From NCBI GenBank assembly GCA_030686995.1, contig CM060704.1:108940542-109004541 (forward strand): DNA of 64,000 nt, in the 5' to 3' direction. Below, one piece after another: positions 45,401 to 56,357 of the stretch; the stretch's first letter is position 1, and each line of letters begins with the position of its first letter. This stretch comes from Artemisia argyi. Lineage: Eukaryota; Streptophyta; Magnoliopsida; Asterales; Asteraceae. The translations under genes and the position numbers were made by a program. The notes below the pieces were generated by a model. The model ran no database searches. It was not told the origin of the DNA and was given only the letters and a program-made list of their open reading frames with translations.

Positions 45401-46894
45401 GAACGTAATTCTGAAATTAAAATTGAAACTTTTCAATCCGCTTACGAGCGAGAAAAGAGAGATATTTTTCAAAAACAAATGAAGCCAATTGTTCAACACC
45501 TCCGTCTATGTGCTACACGTTGGGATCAGGAACTTCAAAAGGAGGTCAAAAATATGATAAACGTTTTCAATGCAACTGAAAATGACATTTTGGTTCAAAA
45601 GCAAAGAAATAGAGTTTTAAAAAATGATGCTGATCGACTCTTGGAACAAGTTCTCTGTGCTGATATTTTGTCTGTTATCATGAATGATCTCTATAATTCT
45701 GGTACTTCTATGCTTAAGCATGATCATTGTGTTGATAATATCTTGTTGAATGAGGAAATTGAGACACTTAAACTGGAAAATGAAAAGTTGAGAATTAAAA
45801 ATGATGATGTGACAAAACAATTTTCAAAAGAAATTTGTCAACTCAATCAAAGGCTTGAATGGTGTCAAGCTAAAAGTCTTGAAAGGGAATTGAAGTTTCA
45901 AAGTCAAAATGTTTCAAACTCTTGTCAGATTTGCAAAAACAACGAGTCTTTAAAAGGTCGATGTTTCAAATACGAGAAAGAAATTGCGGATTTAAAAATT
46001 GAAAACGCCGAATGGCAACAAAACCGCGACGACATCAAATATTGCAATGGTTTACTTGAGTCTGAAATTCAGGACAAAAATCACATCATCATTGATTTGA
46101 AAGAGAAAGTTAAGCTACTTCAAAAAGGAAAAATGGTTGACACCACGGTGATAGCACCAGGAATGTATCAATTAAACACAACTGATAAAGGAAAGGTTGT
46201 TCAAAACACTAATGTTGATAACTCCACTTCTACAGGACTAGTCTCCACTTCTAGCGTTAGCAGACCCAAGCGAAAAAGTAAAAAGAAGAATAGGATCTTG
46301 CAACGTAAGAGAGGACACCTAGAAGCTCAAGAAGTAGAAGACCAACTTAGGAATTTGAATAAAACTCATGTTGCATCAGATTTAGATTCTAATCTGGCAA
46401 ATTGTAATCAAAATCTAAATGTAACGAATGATAAACCTTTGAATGTTTTGAATATTAATGCATCTTGTGTGTTTTGTCGTAAAAACGTATCATCTGGTGA
46501 TCATACAAAATGTGTAGCTAATTCTCTTCTCAATCGTCATAAGAAACGTAGGACACGCATTCCTTTTAGGCCCACTCATGCCTCTAAGTCTAACTTAGGA
46601 AAGCCGTCTTCTACGGTTTCTAATGATGTCCCAGTTACCCCCATAGGTGCCGAGAACAAATCTAGGACTGAGCCAACTACTAGTGCATTTAACATTAAGA
46701 AAGCAAAAACTAGTTGGAACTGGCAACGTTGGTTACAATACAAACCAGATTTTAAATGGATTCCTAAATTGTTAACTGCATGTGTTACTAACCAACAGGA
46801 ACCCGCATTGTCCTTGGGTTCCACCCTTACTTCTGTTCCACCCGTGTCTTCTTCTGGTGATGCAGGTGGTACAGATTGTTCTCTGGATTGTTGA
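42425..46894 (+). CDS. gag: Gag and long coiled-coil region of epsilon
   Basis: 1489 codons. The N-terminus is Gln/Pro-rich. Residues about 180-320 form the Copia gag domain (AYILQGIPN, AMWEHVHLLMEG, ESLESYYHRFTNVVNDL, FVGSLGPDW). A perfect CCHC knuckle CYNCNEQGHIATAC lies at residues 505-518. From about 670 to 1230 there are long coiled-coil segments, unusually extensive between the knuckle and protease. A basic KRKSKKKNR stretch lies near residue 1285. The frame ends at 46892-46894, a few codons after the point where protease should begin. Protease continues in the +1 frame. The product would assemble the particle and bind element RNA. No nonsense codon interrupts this long frame. Confidence 0.9.
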   Translation: MSQPPNHYFPHVQQQTPQQQQPQQYQQQHYLPHQMNQQPPKYNPQQHYLMMQQQLIPQQLPYQVPLQNTQFSSKQPHWFDRMCEVITTQQSRHEAGSLETPPMLTPGNYVQWSSRFLRFLELKKPHGQFLKQVILEGPFEWPTRFEAGDPNADPPCPPGDRPLPETALTEEQKLHREADQYAMAYILQGIPNPIYRSVDAQKTAKAMWEHVHLLMEGTQLNKDDMESKLYMEYTDITIEPGESLESYYHRFTNVVNDLERHKITVPRIAVNSKFVGSLGPDWHKYVTFVRQTKNLHDAPYGLLYDFLKHHEPEVEKDRALRGGYTPTSTPNSLALVAQSPYAPPPMSNHAYVQEQNYFSYPKTSYSNQMVPYDSSPQDSSTQLVPSNNNDAVYYSNSNDDDDDDFNTLNQGLALIARAFSKFSNKTNNRQCSSSNTRNQAVVNDGRVEIQNRSYGRSGSGSSSGNYGNGQRFSNNTGFRNNSASPQQRSDSVATRNSSSGNAVWCYNCNEQGHIATACPKPRTRGSKFHKQALLMALQDEKDGHFPEQDNNFMANVNNDDDMEDLEANAAVMLMANMQELKLNDSGPVYDTDGLSQVHDLNACFINEIVSPSAYESDMAQVVPPTSSSSSQKDEQISTVVIFDDDTVVSFDDPIENDKHDNLEQHEPSFDPDPDLILLSKQLDAQQLQIIKCNEKNKVLKEQNASFARDIECYKIQLSNQAETIKHAKSFEKAFQDSYNKEQDLQRKMQDLIESNGKLISKLESEKCELKMQVDRLQRDLSKTETELSNCKKEFCAHKTRKRKYIDDLLGDIVDLEKQLKEYRHIVYKHGNSVTTIQKFALKPRPDKGFALCDFKSMFLHKAFKENPKVYSIDHMFDNTIVRAVVFDTEEEEELEDESRSKMSYVQHWTPYDYSKAPPLSKSFVTQKDLPAKSWFIEESYVSSHNAVPVQTVAQINGPLPSSGELTPLPKTCRVLNYFKTFMEDIEILEETIERNSEIKIETFQSAYEREKRDIFQKQMKPIVQHLRLCATRWDQELQKEVKNMINVFNATENDILVQKQRNRVLKNDADRLLEQVLCADILSVIMNDLYNSGTSMLKHDHCVDNILLNEEIETLKLENEKLRIKNDDVTKQFSKEICQLNQRLEWCQAKSLERELKFQSQNVSNSCQICKNNESLKGRCFKYEKEIADLKIENAEWQQNRDDIKYCNGLLESEIQDKNHIIIDLKEKVKLLQKGKMVDTTVIAPGMYQLNTTDKGKVVQNTNVDNSTSTGLVSTSSVSRPKRKSKKKNRILQRKRGHLEAQEVEDQLRNLNKTHVASDLDSNLANCNQNLNVTNDKPLNVLNINASCVFCRKNVSSGDHTKCVANSLLNRHKKRRTRIPFRPTHASKSNLGKPSSTVSNDVPVTPIGAENKSRTEPTTSAFNIKKAKTSWNWQRWLQYKPDFKWIPKLLTACVTNQQEPALSLGSTLTSVPPVSSSGDAGGTDCSLDC

Positions 46895-47861
46895 TAGCGG
46901 ATGCACCCGACATATGACAGGCAATCTTAAACTGTTGAAAAACTTTGTCTCAAAGTTCATTGGCACTGTCAGATTCGGGAATGATCATTACGCACTTATC
47001 ATGGGATATGGTGACTTTATCAGCGGGAACATTGAAATCAGTCGTGTTTACTATGTGGAAGGCCTTGGACACAACCTTTTCTCTGTTGGTCAATTCTGTG
47101 ATGGGGATCTAGAAGTTGCATTTCGTGAGAAAACTTGCTTTGTTCGTGACTTACAAGGAAACGATCTAATGTCTGGCTCACGCGGCTCCAATCTTTATAC
47201 AATCTCAATGTCAGATATGATTGCAACATCTCCAATATGTCTTCTCTCCAAAGCTGAATTGACTAAATCTTGGTTATGGCACAAACGTCTTTCGCACTTG
47301 AATTTCAGAACCATGACTGACCTTGCTCGTTATAAACTTGTCGATGGATTTCCAAGATTCCGTTTTACCAAAGATCACTTATGTCCAGCCTGTGAACAAG
47401 GAAAAAGTACTCGAGCTCATTTTCCTTCAAAACCTGAGCAAAGTACGAATCATGTTTTACAACTGCTTCATATGGATTTGTGTGGACCGATGCGTGTTCA
47501 AAGTATCAACGGTAAACGCTACATACTAGTGATTGTGGATGACTTCTCCAGATGGACTTGGGTTTATTTTCTACGAAGTAAAGATCAAGCTCCTTCGATG
47601 ATCATCACCTTTCTCACCAAAATTCAAATTCAGCTTCGCAACACGGTACGAATCGTCAGAACTGACAATGGAACTGAATTCAAGAATCAGACACTTCGGT
47701 CTTACTATGAGAAAGTGGGAATTGAACATCAAACGTCTATACCTAGAAGCCCAGAACAGAATGGTGTGGTTGAAAGACGCAACAGGACGTTAGTGGAAGC
47801 TGCTAGAACTTATGGGCAGAAGCTGTTTCAACCGCATGTTATACTCAAAACCGTTGCATGA
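46782..47861 (+). pseudogene. pol: Protease and integrase of epsilon
   Basis: Overlaps the gag frame by 113 nt in the +1 frame. Protease active site WIVDSGCTRHMTGN (Asp codon 46893-46895). Gag-pre-integrase zinc domain with WLWHKRLSHLNF and CPACEQGK. Integrase core with Asp in LLHMDLCGPM, Asp in RTDNGTEF and Glu in QNGVVERRNRT. Just after this the frame breaks at 47811-47813. The segment that normally follows LVEAART is missing (about 31 nt), and the WAEAV motif continues in another frame, so the track ends at 47861. Protease cleaves the polyprotein and integrase inserts cDNA. The pol reading frame is broken in this copy. Confidence 0.85.
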
Positions 47862-50260
47862 TCACAAAACGTCATCGCAAAACACCATATCAAATTGTTC
47901 ACAAAAGGAAACCGAACATCGATTACTTTCATGTATTTGGAGCACTTTGCTATCCGAAAAATGATCGTGATGATTTAGGTAAACTCAAAGCTAAGGCTGA
48001 CATCGGAGTGTTCGTTGGATATTGTGAAAATTCCAAAGGTTTTCAGATATGGAATCGTCGTACAAGAGAAATTCAAGAAACCATTCACGCTAATTTCGAT
48101 GAACTCACCCAAATGGCTTCTGAGCAACACAGCTTAGGACCCGAATTCAACCATCTTAACTCTCCGGCATCTTCAGCTGAACCTTTACCACTTAACCGCA
48201 AAGAATTAGAAACCTTGTTTGCTCCACTATTTGATGACACAATTGAATACCGTCCTACTGAGGTCTCAACTAATTCCGCTGCTCAACCTGATCACATTCC
48301 AGTACCAGACTCACCTCAACAAACTTCTACAAGTGTTGAAAGAGACGGTCCTTCAATTGAATCACCATCAACAGCAGAACAAACTGGTTCTACTCCCTGC
48401 CATCCAGCTGAAGATCCAACACCACAATCAGTTCCACAATCCGTAGAGCATGATCCTGATGCGTTCATTAATCCGTTTGCACCAGCTACTACAGTTCCTG
48501 ATATAGCTGAGTCGTCAACACGCAACTTGGATCCTGCCAACATGCGAGATACGTATCAACTACACCCTTCAACACATAAATGGACTCGTGACCATCCACT
48601 AGTTCATATTATTGGCCATCCAGATGCACCTGTTATGACAAGACAACGACTTCACACAGATGGAGAAACTTGCATCTACGCACTCACAGTTTGTCATGAA
48701 GAACCCAAGAACATTAAAGATGCAATGACTTATGACAACTGGATTGAATCTATGCAAGAGGAATTTCAGCAATTCATAAGATTAGAAGTCTGGGAATTAG
48801 TTGAAAGACCTGACGGAGTCTTTGTCATCGGGTTAAAATGGATCTGGAAGAATAAGCTTGATGCAGAAGGGACAGTCATACGCAACAAATCACGTCTGGT
48901 AGCGAAAGGATACTCTCAACTTGAAGGTCTAGACTTTGCTGAATCCTTTGCTCCAGTGGCACGACATGAAGCTGTTCGGATCTTTTTGGCTTATGCTGCT
49001 CATAGGAATATGGTGGTTTACCAAATGGATGTGAAAACTGCGTTTCTGAAAGGAGAACTCCGTGAAGAAGTTTATGTCAGCCAACCTGAAGGCTTCGTTG
49101 ATCCTGAGCGTCCTAATCACGTCTACCGACTCAAAAAGGCTCTCTACGGACTCAAGCAAGCCCCACGGGCGTGGTATGACAAACTATCCACTTTCTTACT
49201 GGCCAATAAATTTTTTAAAGGATCGGTGGATCCAACACTGTTTACAAAAACCTACGGGGAGGACTTACTTGTTGTTCAAATATATGTCGATGACATCATT
49301 TTTGCCTCAACAAAACGAAGTTACTCTAATGATTTTGCAAAATTAATGAAAGATAATTTTGAAATGTCCATGATGGGTGAACTTACGTTCTTTCTAGGAT
49401 TACAAGTTCATCAATCACCCCGTGGTATTTTTATAAATCAGTCCAAATATGCTCTCGAAATTCTTAAGAAACATGGAATGATGTCTTGTGATACTTTTAA
49501 TACAGCAATGGGCTATACCACAAAACTAGATGCTGATTTACATGGGACTCTTGTTGACCCTACCAAATACCGAAGTATGATTGGGTCCCTCATGTATCTC
49601 ACATCTAGTAGACCTGATATAGTATTTGCTGTCTACATGTGCTCTCGCTATCAGTCCAGACCAACTGAAAAACACCTCAGTGAGGTCAAGAGAATCCTTC
49701 GATACATAAAGGGAACCATTAACTTGGGGATCTGGTATCCGAAGGATTCTGGTTTTGAACTAATTGCTTTTTCAGATGCTGATCATGCAGGATGTTTAGA
49801 CACACGCAAAAGTACATCTGGTGGATTACAGTTTCTCGGAGACAAACTTGTGTCATAGCAATCTAAGAAGCAGGACTGCACTTCACTGTCGTCTACAGAA
49901 TCTGAATACGTAGCCATGTCTGCTTGTTGCGCTCAAGTTATTTGGATGAGATCACAACTTAAAGATTATGGTTACCTATTCAACAAGATTCCTATCTACT
50001 GTGATTCAAAGAGTGCGATTGCTATCTCCTGCAACACTGTGCATCATTGCAAATCCAAACACATCGATCTCCGATATCATTTCATCAAAGAGCATGTGGA
50101 AAGGGGTACAGTTGAACTTTATTTTGTTGGAACTGAGTACCAATTGGCAGACTTACTTACCAAATCTCTGGCACCATCCAGATTTGCTAGTCTAGTCCAC
50201 CAAATTGGTATGAGATGTTTGACACGAGAGGATCTGGAAAAGTTTTTAAAATACCACTGA
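47858..50260 (+). pseudogene. pol: Integrase C-terminus, reverse transcriptase and RNase H of epsilon
   Basis: Continues after the frameshift with integrase C-terminal [11 protein letters not shown] and [13 protein letters not shown] Ser/Pro/Thr-rich linker follows. Copia RT then has [49 protein letters not shown], the catalytic [10 protein letters not shown] (about 49280) and FFLGLQV. RNase H has [18 protein letters not shown], then an in-frame TAG at 49856-49858 where a Trp is expected before QSKKQ. It then continues with SSTESEYVAM, IYCDSKSAI, HIDLRYHFIKE and QLADLLTK to the stop at 50260. RT copies the RNA and RNase H removes it. One nonsense codon is the only lesion here. Confidence 0.9.
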
Positions 50261-50654
50261 TCGTCAAACATCACTACTATCTTTTGTATAATAGTTTGTT
50301 TTTTCTTTCTTTCCTATAAACTAATCAAAACACAAAAAGATTTTCCATATTTTACTTAAAAAAAAAAAAAAAAAAAATGCAAGTATATCGCTTCCATTGA
50401 ACACCTTGTTCATACTTTACAAGTGTTGAGGGGGAGTCACGCTTAAATCTTTTACCAAATTTTAATTGGTATACTTGCATGTTTCTCGTATTTTACGGTT
50501 CTTCAGAATGTGTGGACGATTTCTTTTACGTCACTTTGTCTCATTTGTTACTTTATCTTCATAAGTTAGGCATATCTTAATGGTACTTATGGTTTGCAAG
50601 AAACTTTAGGACACTAACTTGTTTCTTATAAAAGTATAAGGACTAAAAGTGACT
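50261..50654 (+). promoter_or_regulatory. Post-pol spacer with purine box in an inverted repeat, and TATA box
   Basis: A 19-base A run precedes ATGCAAGTATA (50377-50387), whose perfect reverse complement lies at 50470-50480. Between them sit a small hairpin (TGAAC with GTTCA) and AAGTGTTGAGGGGGAG. TATAAAAG at 50627-50634 is a candidate internal promoter. Confidence 0.5.
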
Positions 50655-50789
50655 AAAATCAAACCTTTTTCAAAATAAATAAAACAAACCAAAACACCAC
50701 AATTTCAAAACTACTAAACCCCTAAAACCCTTTTCTTAAACCCACGGTTCAAAATCATTCGAGCTAACCACAACCTTGATCTTTAAATT
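50655..50789 (+). other. Candidate untranslated first exon of the downstream ORF
   Basis: About 135 nt of CA-rich, ATG-free sequence (ACAAACCAAAACACCAC and similar) between the TATA box and a consensus GTAAGT donor at 50790. Confidence 0.45.
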
Positions 50790-52241
50790 GTAAGTTCCTA
50801 TGTTATCACTAGTGCATTACAAACATAGGTTCTTGATTAATTGGTCTTTCAACGGTTCGATCTTGTGATTTCTTGATGTCGAGAACTAGGGTTAGGTTTT
50901 TCGAAAAATGCTATTAACATGCTGTGGTGTGTAATTCTTGATAGGGTTTAGGTGCTATGATTGTTTCTAACACATGCTCATCGGACATTACCACATTCCA
51001 TCATGTTTCCTTGTTTTTTCGAATTCTTTAAATTGGGTCGAAATGGGTTTATGAACTTCTGTGATTATTGGGTTGTGTTTTGTGGTGGGATTTGCTTCTT
51101 TGGTCTCTAATGTGCATTTTCTATCTTGCTAGGATGTTTTTCACCCTTGTTCATGATTCTCGATATACCTTGTTTACCTCGTTCGAGAATTTTATCGAGA
51201 TTATCATGACTCATGTGTTATATTATGTGATATGTGTCATTAATGGCCGTTGTGATTTGCTAGTACCCATGATACTCAGTTGTCTCAAAATTCTTCATGT
51301 TATCGGAATTCATGGTCATGATTTAATATCGAAATCTTTGTGTTTGCCTAAAGAATGGTTAATCTACCTTGGTGACAGGCCAATATCAGTGGAAACGTGA
51401 TTTGTGAAGAATACGTAGGTGTAATCTCATGATCATTCGATTATATTCTTGTATAAGAATGTTTTCGAGAAATCTGTGTTTTATCGAAATCTTTCAAAAA
51501 TTATCGAGAAACTCAAGTTCTCGATAAAATTGGTCTACTCAGTTTGTTTCGAAATTTGTTTTGTCGAAATCCTTCTTTGAGCTAAAATCTTTCGAAATCA
51601 TCAGATTCTCGAAAGTTTTATCGCAAACTATGGTTTCTCGATAAAATAAAATTTCTCGATATTCTGAGGAAATTTTTCGAGAAATCACTTTCTCGATAAA
51701 TTTTCATTTATCGAAATCTTTCTGGGAACTCCATTTTTTCGAAATCTTCAATTTCTCGAAATATAGGTTTATCGAAATTAATTTTATATGGTTTCTCGAT
51801 AACTTAATGTTTTATCGCAAAAACTTATATAGGAAAGATCTCGACAACTTTTCTCGATAAAAGTCAATTTTTCTCGAAGATGACACTTTCTCGATAATGG
51901 TTCACCAGTTTCTCGATAAGTTGTTAAAAGCATTTTTTTCGATAACATCAATTTTTTTCCGAAAAGTAAGAAATCTCGATAAATGGCAGTTATGTGGAAT
52001 TTTTTCGAGAAAGTCACTTTGTCAATAAAGTTTCATTGGTGTGATTCATTATTGTTGTGTAATGTGATGTAGTTGTGAACTGTGCATGTCATGTTGTGCT
52101 TATTTGCCATATGCATTATTTGACTCATTACTAAATGACGCATTTGTGCTTAATTGTTTCAAGTAGATATCTGTATCCAAACTCTAAACTGTGCTAACAC
52201 ATAACAAATTTGGATGTTTGGTTTATGGTGATACTTTTCAG
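50790..52241 (+). other. Candidate intron with the second TCGA-motif array
   Basis: Donor GTAAGT at 50790 and acceptor ACTTTTCAG ending at 52241, six bases before the ATG at 52248. 51430-52020 has about 26 TCGA tetramers by hand count (TTTCTCGATAA and TTATCGAAATC types), as in the gag leader. No gene is seen. Confidence 0.45.
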
Positions 52242-52247
52242 ATAAAC

Positions 52248-55200
52248 ATGGCTGAACACACTGAGAACGTCGCAGAACAACCTCTTCCATTACTCACCTT
52301 GGATGACAACACTCCCAAGAACTACCATGTCACGCTTGGCAACAACAACCCCCGAGTTGATTTCAACAAGTTGAATATCACAGAGAAATCATGCAAGATT
52401 GTGAAAGATATCCTACTGGCACATCCATGCAAACCACTTCTCACCTGCTCTACTTCAGTTCCACTGTTCTACCTTCATCAGTTCTGGCTTACTGCTCAGG
52501 CCAACTTGGATAATGAGTCTTTCACTGTTACCTTAGATGGCCAAGATTACTCTGTAGATCATGACGTTCTTCGAACAGCCCTTCTCATGCCACAAACTGA
52601 CAACGAATTTGCTCCGATACTACCTGACCTGGAACTTCTTGACTTCTTCATTGAATTAGGATATGAGGTTGATGATGATGAACCTCTAATCAAGCTTTCC
52701 AAATTTAATGTCAAGTATATCCCTCAGCCTTGGAGAACATTCTGTTTGTTGGTTGTTAGATCTATATCTGGAAGGAAAAGTGGTCATGAACATCCAAGGC
52801 TCGAACACCTGCAAACATTCTGGGGAATGGTGACTCTGACACCGATTGACTTTGCAGTTCCTATCATGAATGATATCGTCTACAGTATTCAGACCGACCG
52901 TGTGAAGACTATGATACCATTCACAAGATTCACCAAGCTTATCATTGAACATCTCTGCAAAAGTTCTCCAGAATTCATCAAGAGGATGGCTGATCCTAAT
53001 GAGCCGAAGCACCTCTTCGAGGACGACTTCACCACCTTATTCATCAAATCGACCACTTCCTCTACCAAGATCAAAGGAATGAGGATTCCCGAATACCTTC
53101 TGAATGACAACATTAAGAAAAGGGCGAACTTCAAGTTGTATGATCTGGCTTACAAAGGGGAACTGGAAGAAGCAACAATAAAGACTCGTAGCAAAGGAAG
53201 TGTAAAGTCTGGGAGTACCACGAGCACCACTGGATCACCTCATACAAGATCTAAGTCTGCTACAATGGCAAAACCCAAGACTACTACCACACCTAAACCT
53301 ACATCCAAACCTAAACCTGCTACCAAACCAAAGAAGAAGGCAACTCCTGAATACTTTATTCGGGATGAACCTACTCCTCCACCTTCTGAATATGATGAAG
53401 AAGAACCAGACTATGAACTGAGATACAGAGCACCTGATGAAGGATTTCCTGCAACAGAGATTGCCGTACAACAAAGTCTTGAAACTTATGAAGAAGAGAC
53501 AAGGAGAAGAAAAGGAGTCACTATCAATGAGCCGAATGATGATGAAGACGAACCAATCGTTGAACCGTTGGTCGATAAACGCAAACTCAAGAGTATAGTT
53601 GTCGACACTAGAGATGAAGAAAAGCAGCTTAGGAAAGAACAGAGAAAAGCAAGTCTTGAAAGCCGACTTCTATCACACCCTCCAACACCACCACCTATCG
53701 ATCAGTCAGAACATGTAGGGGCTACAAGCAGTATGGTTCCTCCAACAACGTCAGAATCAGCTCCACAACCTGATGACAACGTTAAGGATACAGACAAGAC
53801 TGAAGATGTCCACATGACTGAGACTGCTACTTTAGAGGAGAATGTTGGCGGTCAAGAGAACTTAGCTTCGGATCAGGAACATGAATATCTTATTACTCCA
53901 GAGTTTCTTGCACGAGAAGCAGAGGAAGCAGAGGAACGTCGTCGAAAGGAAAACGAAGAGAAGAACGCGTTCGACACCAACATGTTTCTTAAGTCATCTT
54001 CTCAGCAGACTTCCTCAGCACAACCTCCACCTCCACAAGACTCTCCACCAAAGGATCCGACTCCTCCCGCATCTTCTTCAGACTCTCACAACGAGTCTTC
54101 GTCCGAATCATCACCAGAGCACTCATCACCCACACCTTCTGAAACCGCATCTAAACAGCATTCGATCAATGAACCAAAACAACAAGTTGATCTTCAGGAG
54201 CAAGTGAACAAACTCACCAACATGGTTACCAAACTTACTAAACAAGTTGAGGAATTCCAGGATTCTACGCAGCTGATTGACAAGTTCTTGAAATCTGATT
54301 ACGAAGGTTTTATCAGAACTGCAACACATGATTTTCTCACTGATAATCTGGTCGAGATGATCACTCCTGAAGTTGCAAACCTTCTCAAACCAATCAATGA
54401 CAACTTGGATCACAGAATTAGAAGTGTTACGAAGAAAATGTTGTCTACTACACCCTTCACGCTTCACACCGCAAAATCTTCTACTGTGGCTCCAACCGTC
54501 CAAGAATTGTCCCTCAATGACATGCTTGTCAAAATCTTCGACAACCTTGCCACCAAAATCACACAGACAGCTGAAGAAAAAGGCCTGTATGATGCTATGG
54601 TAGCTTATATGTCAAAAGAGTCATGCAAAGATGCTGCTGGATCCCGAAAACGGACAAGAAAAGATGACGATCCTGACCCAAACTCCAAAGGCAAGAAACC
54701 TAAGTCTGGAACAGGTCCCTCATCCTCTCTACAACCACAAAAGGACTCCACCCCTCCTGGAACTCAACAACAACCATCAGCTACTGGTAAAGGTCAAACC
54801 GAAGATGAAGAAATGTTCATGGAACAAACTGATGACTTCCAAGATCAACATGACACCGATTACCGTGCTCCACCTACTCATGATTCTCATGCTGGTCCAT
54901 CATCACCGTCCAAAGCCAAAGACAAAGATGTTGTATCCAAGTCTAAGAAATCCAAGAAGAAAACACGTCATTCATGGCTCGACAATGATGACAATCCTCA
55001 GAATGATTGGCTGACAGAAATGGTCCAAGCTCAACCTCCTCTGGAAGAAGAAGAACCTCTTCCTGGTAACACTCTTCAGTTCACCCAGGTCATTATGAAG
55101 GATCTTCACATCAACAAACTCACAAAGGCGGAGCTTAGGAGAATCAATAGGGATGCACAAGAATTCCTCAAGAAAAGATCTGGAAACAAAGTCGAATACG

Positions 55201-56357
55201 AATATCACATGCAGAATATAGCTAGTGCAATGTCTGCCGACTTTGACTGGTTAAATCCTGAAGAGAATATCGATCTAAGTTCCAAGAATCATGAAAAACC
55301 TTAGTTCACCGACTGGACCAAACCATTACCGTTGAAAGGATTTCCTAACAAACCGAAGATACCTTACAGCTTCTTCTTCAACAAAGATCTTCGTAACATC
55401 CAGCTCACTCAAGAGATATCCAAGAAGAAATATGCTTCCTCACTCACAATCTCAGTACCAGCCGCTAGATACGAAATTCCAGCCATTGAAGAAACTACCC
55501 GTATTTTCAGCAACTCCATCGTAGCTTACGACAGAGATGCTCTACACGGAATTCAACATTGGCCTGATCGTCGTCGTCTCGGTTATACAAGCAGATTAGG
55601 AGAGACATCATTGGAAAATATGAAGCAGAAATCAAAGATCATCGCTATCTTGGAGATTCAGCAGTCGAAACGGTTTAACTACTTATTCATGCGTGAAATT
55701 GTTGTTAAACGACAAGATGAAAAGAAGTACAAGTTCTCCGAAGCCGACTTTCCCAACCTTAATCTCAATGACATTGAAGATATGTATCTTGAAAAGGTTC
55801 AGAGTAGAATGCGCGGATTCGATAGAGACGTTCAGTACAACTTCATGGCATCGCTACTTCTTTACATCCGACGACTGATTGTTCAAGAAAGAGTGGAAGA
55901 TCTTCAGCTTGGAGTGGAAAGTTACCAACAAAAGATCAATTTGACAAAGCCACAATTCTACTTTGATGGTCTCTATGACACACCACAGTTTACTCTCATC
56001 CAAGAACCATTTGGTTTCACCTACATCAACAGCAAAAAGCTACAAAGCTTCATGAGGTTCGATGAAGTACACAAATTCTGTGATGTTACACTCAAATCAG
56101 TTCGTGATGGGCTTGTCAAAAGGTTGAATGATGATCGCCGTAAGATAGCTAAGGGGGAACAACCTAGATGGAAATCCAGCTCCAGAAGACAAGTTCGTAA
56201 CTTTGTCTTAAAGATTGAAGAACGGTTATTTCGACGGGAACAGATCAGACGACTGGAAAGCTACATCGGTGCTAGACCATCGTTTCCAGTCAGAAACTTC
56301 GAAAGACCAGAACCTAAGTTCACTAACTTCAATGCTCCACTTCCAGACGAAGAATAA
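52248..56357 (+). pseudogene. Downstream ORF of epsilon (SIRE-type extra ORF), one nonsense codon
   Basis: ATG at 52248 (AACATGG context) chosen over an upstream in-frame ATG-like start because a splice acceptor ends six bases before it. The 1369-codon frame is broken only by TAG at 55302-55304. The N-terminal third is a globular region (LLAHPCKPLLTCSTSVPLFY, LHQFWLTAQA, DVLRTALLMP, IPQPWRTFCLLVVRSISG). The middle is Pro/Ser/Thr and Lys/Glu-rich with a coiled coil (LQEQVNKLTNMVTKLTKQVE). The C-terminal part has LNDIEDMYLEKVQ, QLGVESYQQKINLTKPQF and VHKFCDVTLKSVRDGL. I know this ORF from Asteraceae Copia elements. Its function is unknown. I see no signal peptide or membrane span, so the envelope-like label used for SIRE ORFs is not supported here. 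Confidence 0.75.

Noticed and set aside
51068..51400. 110-aa ORF between pol and the downstream ORF of epsilon
   Set aside because: Lies in the candidate intron, has no recognisable domain and no start context.
52248..56357. Envelope protein label for the downstream Copia ORF
   Set aside because: No signal peptide or membrane span is visible; only position resembles SIRE env-like ORFs.
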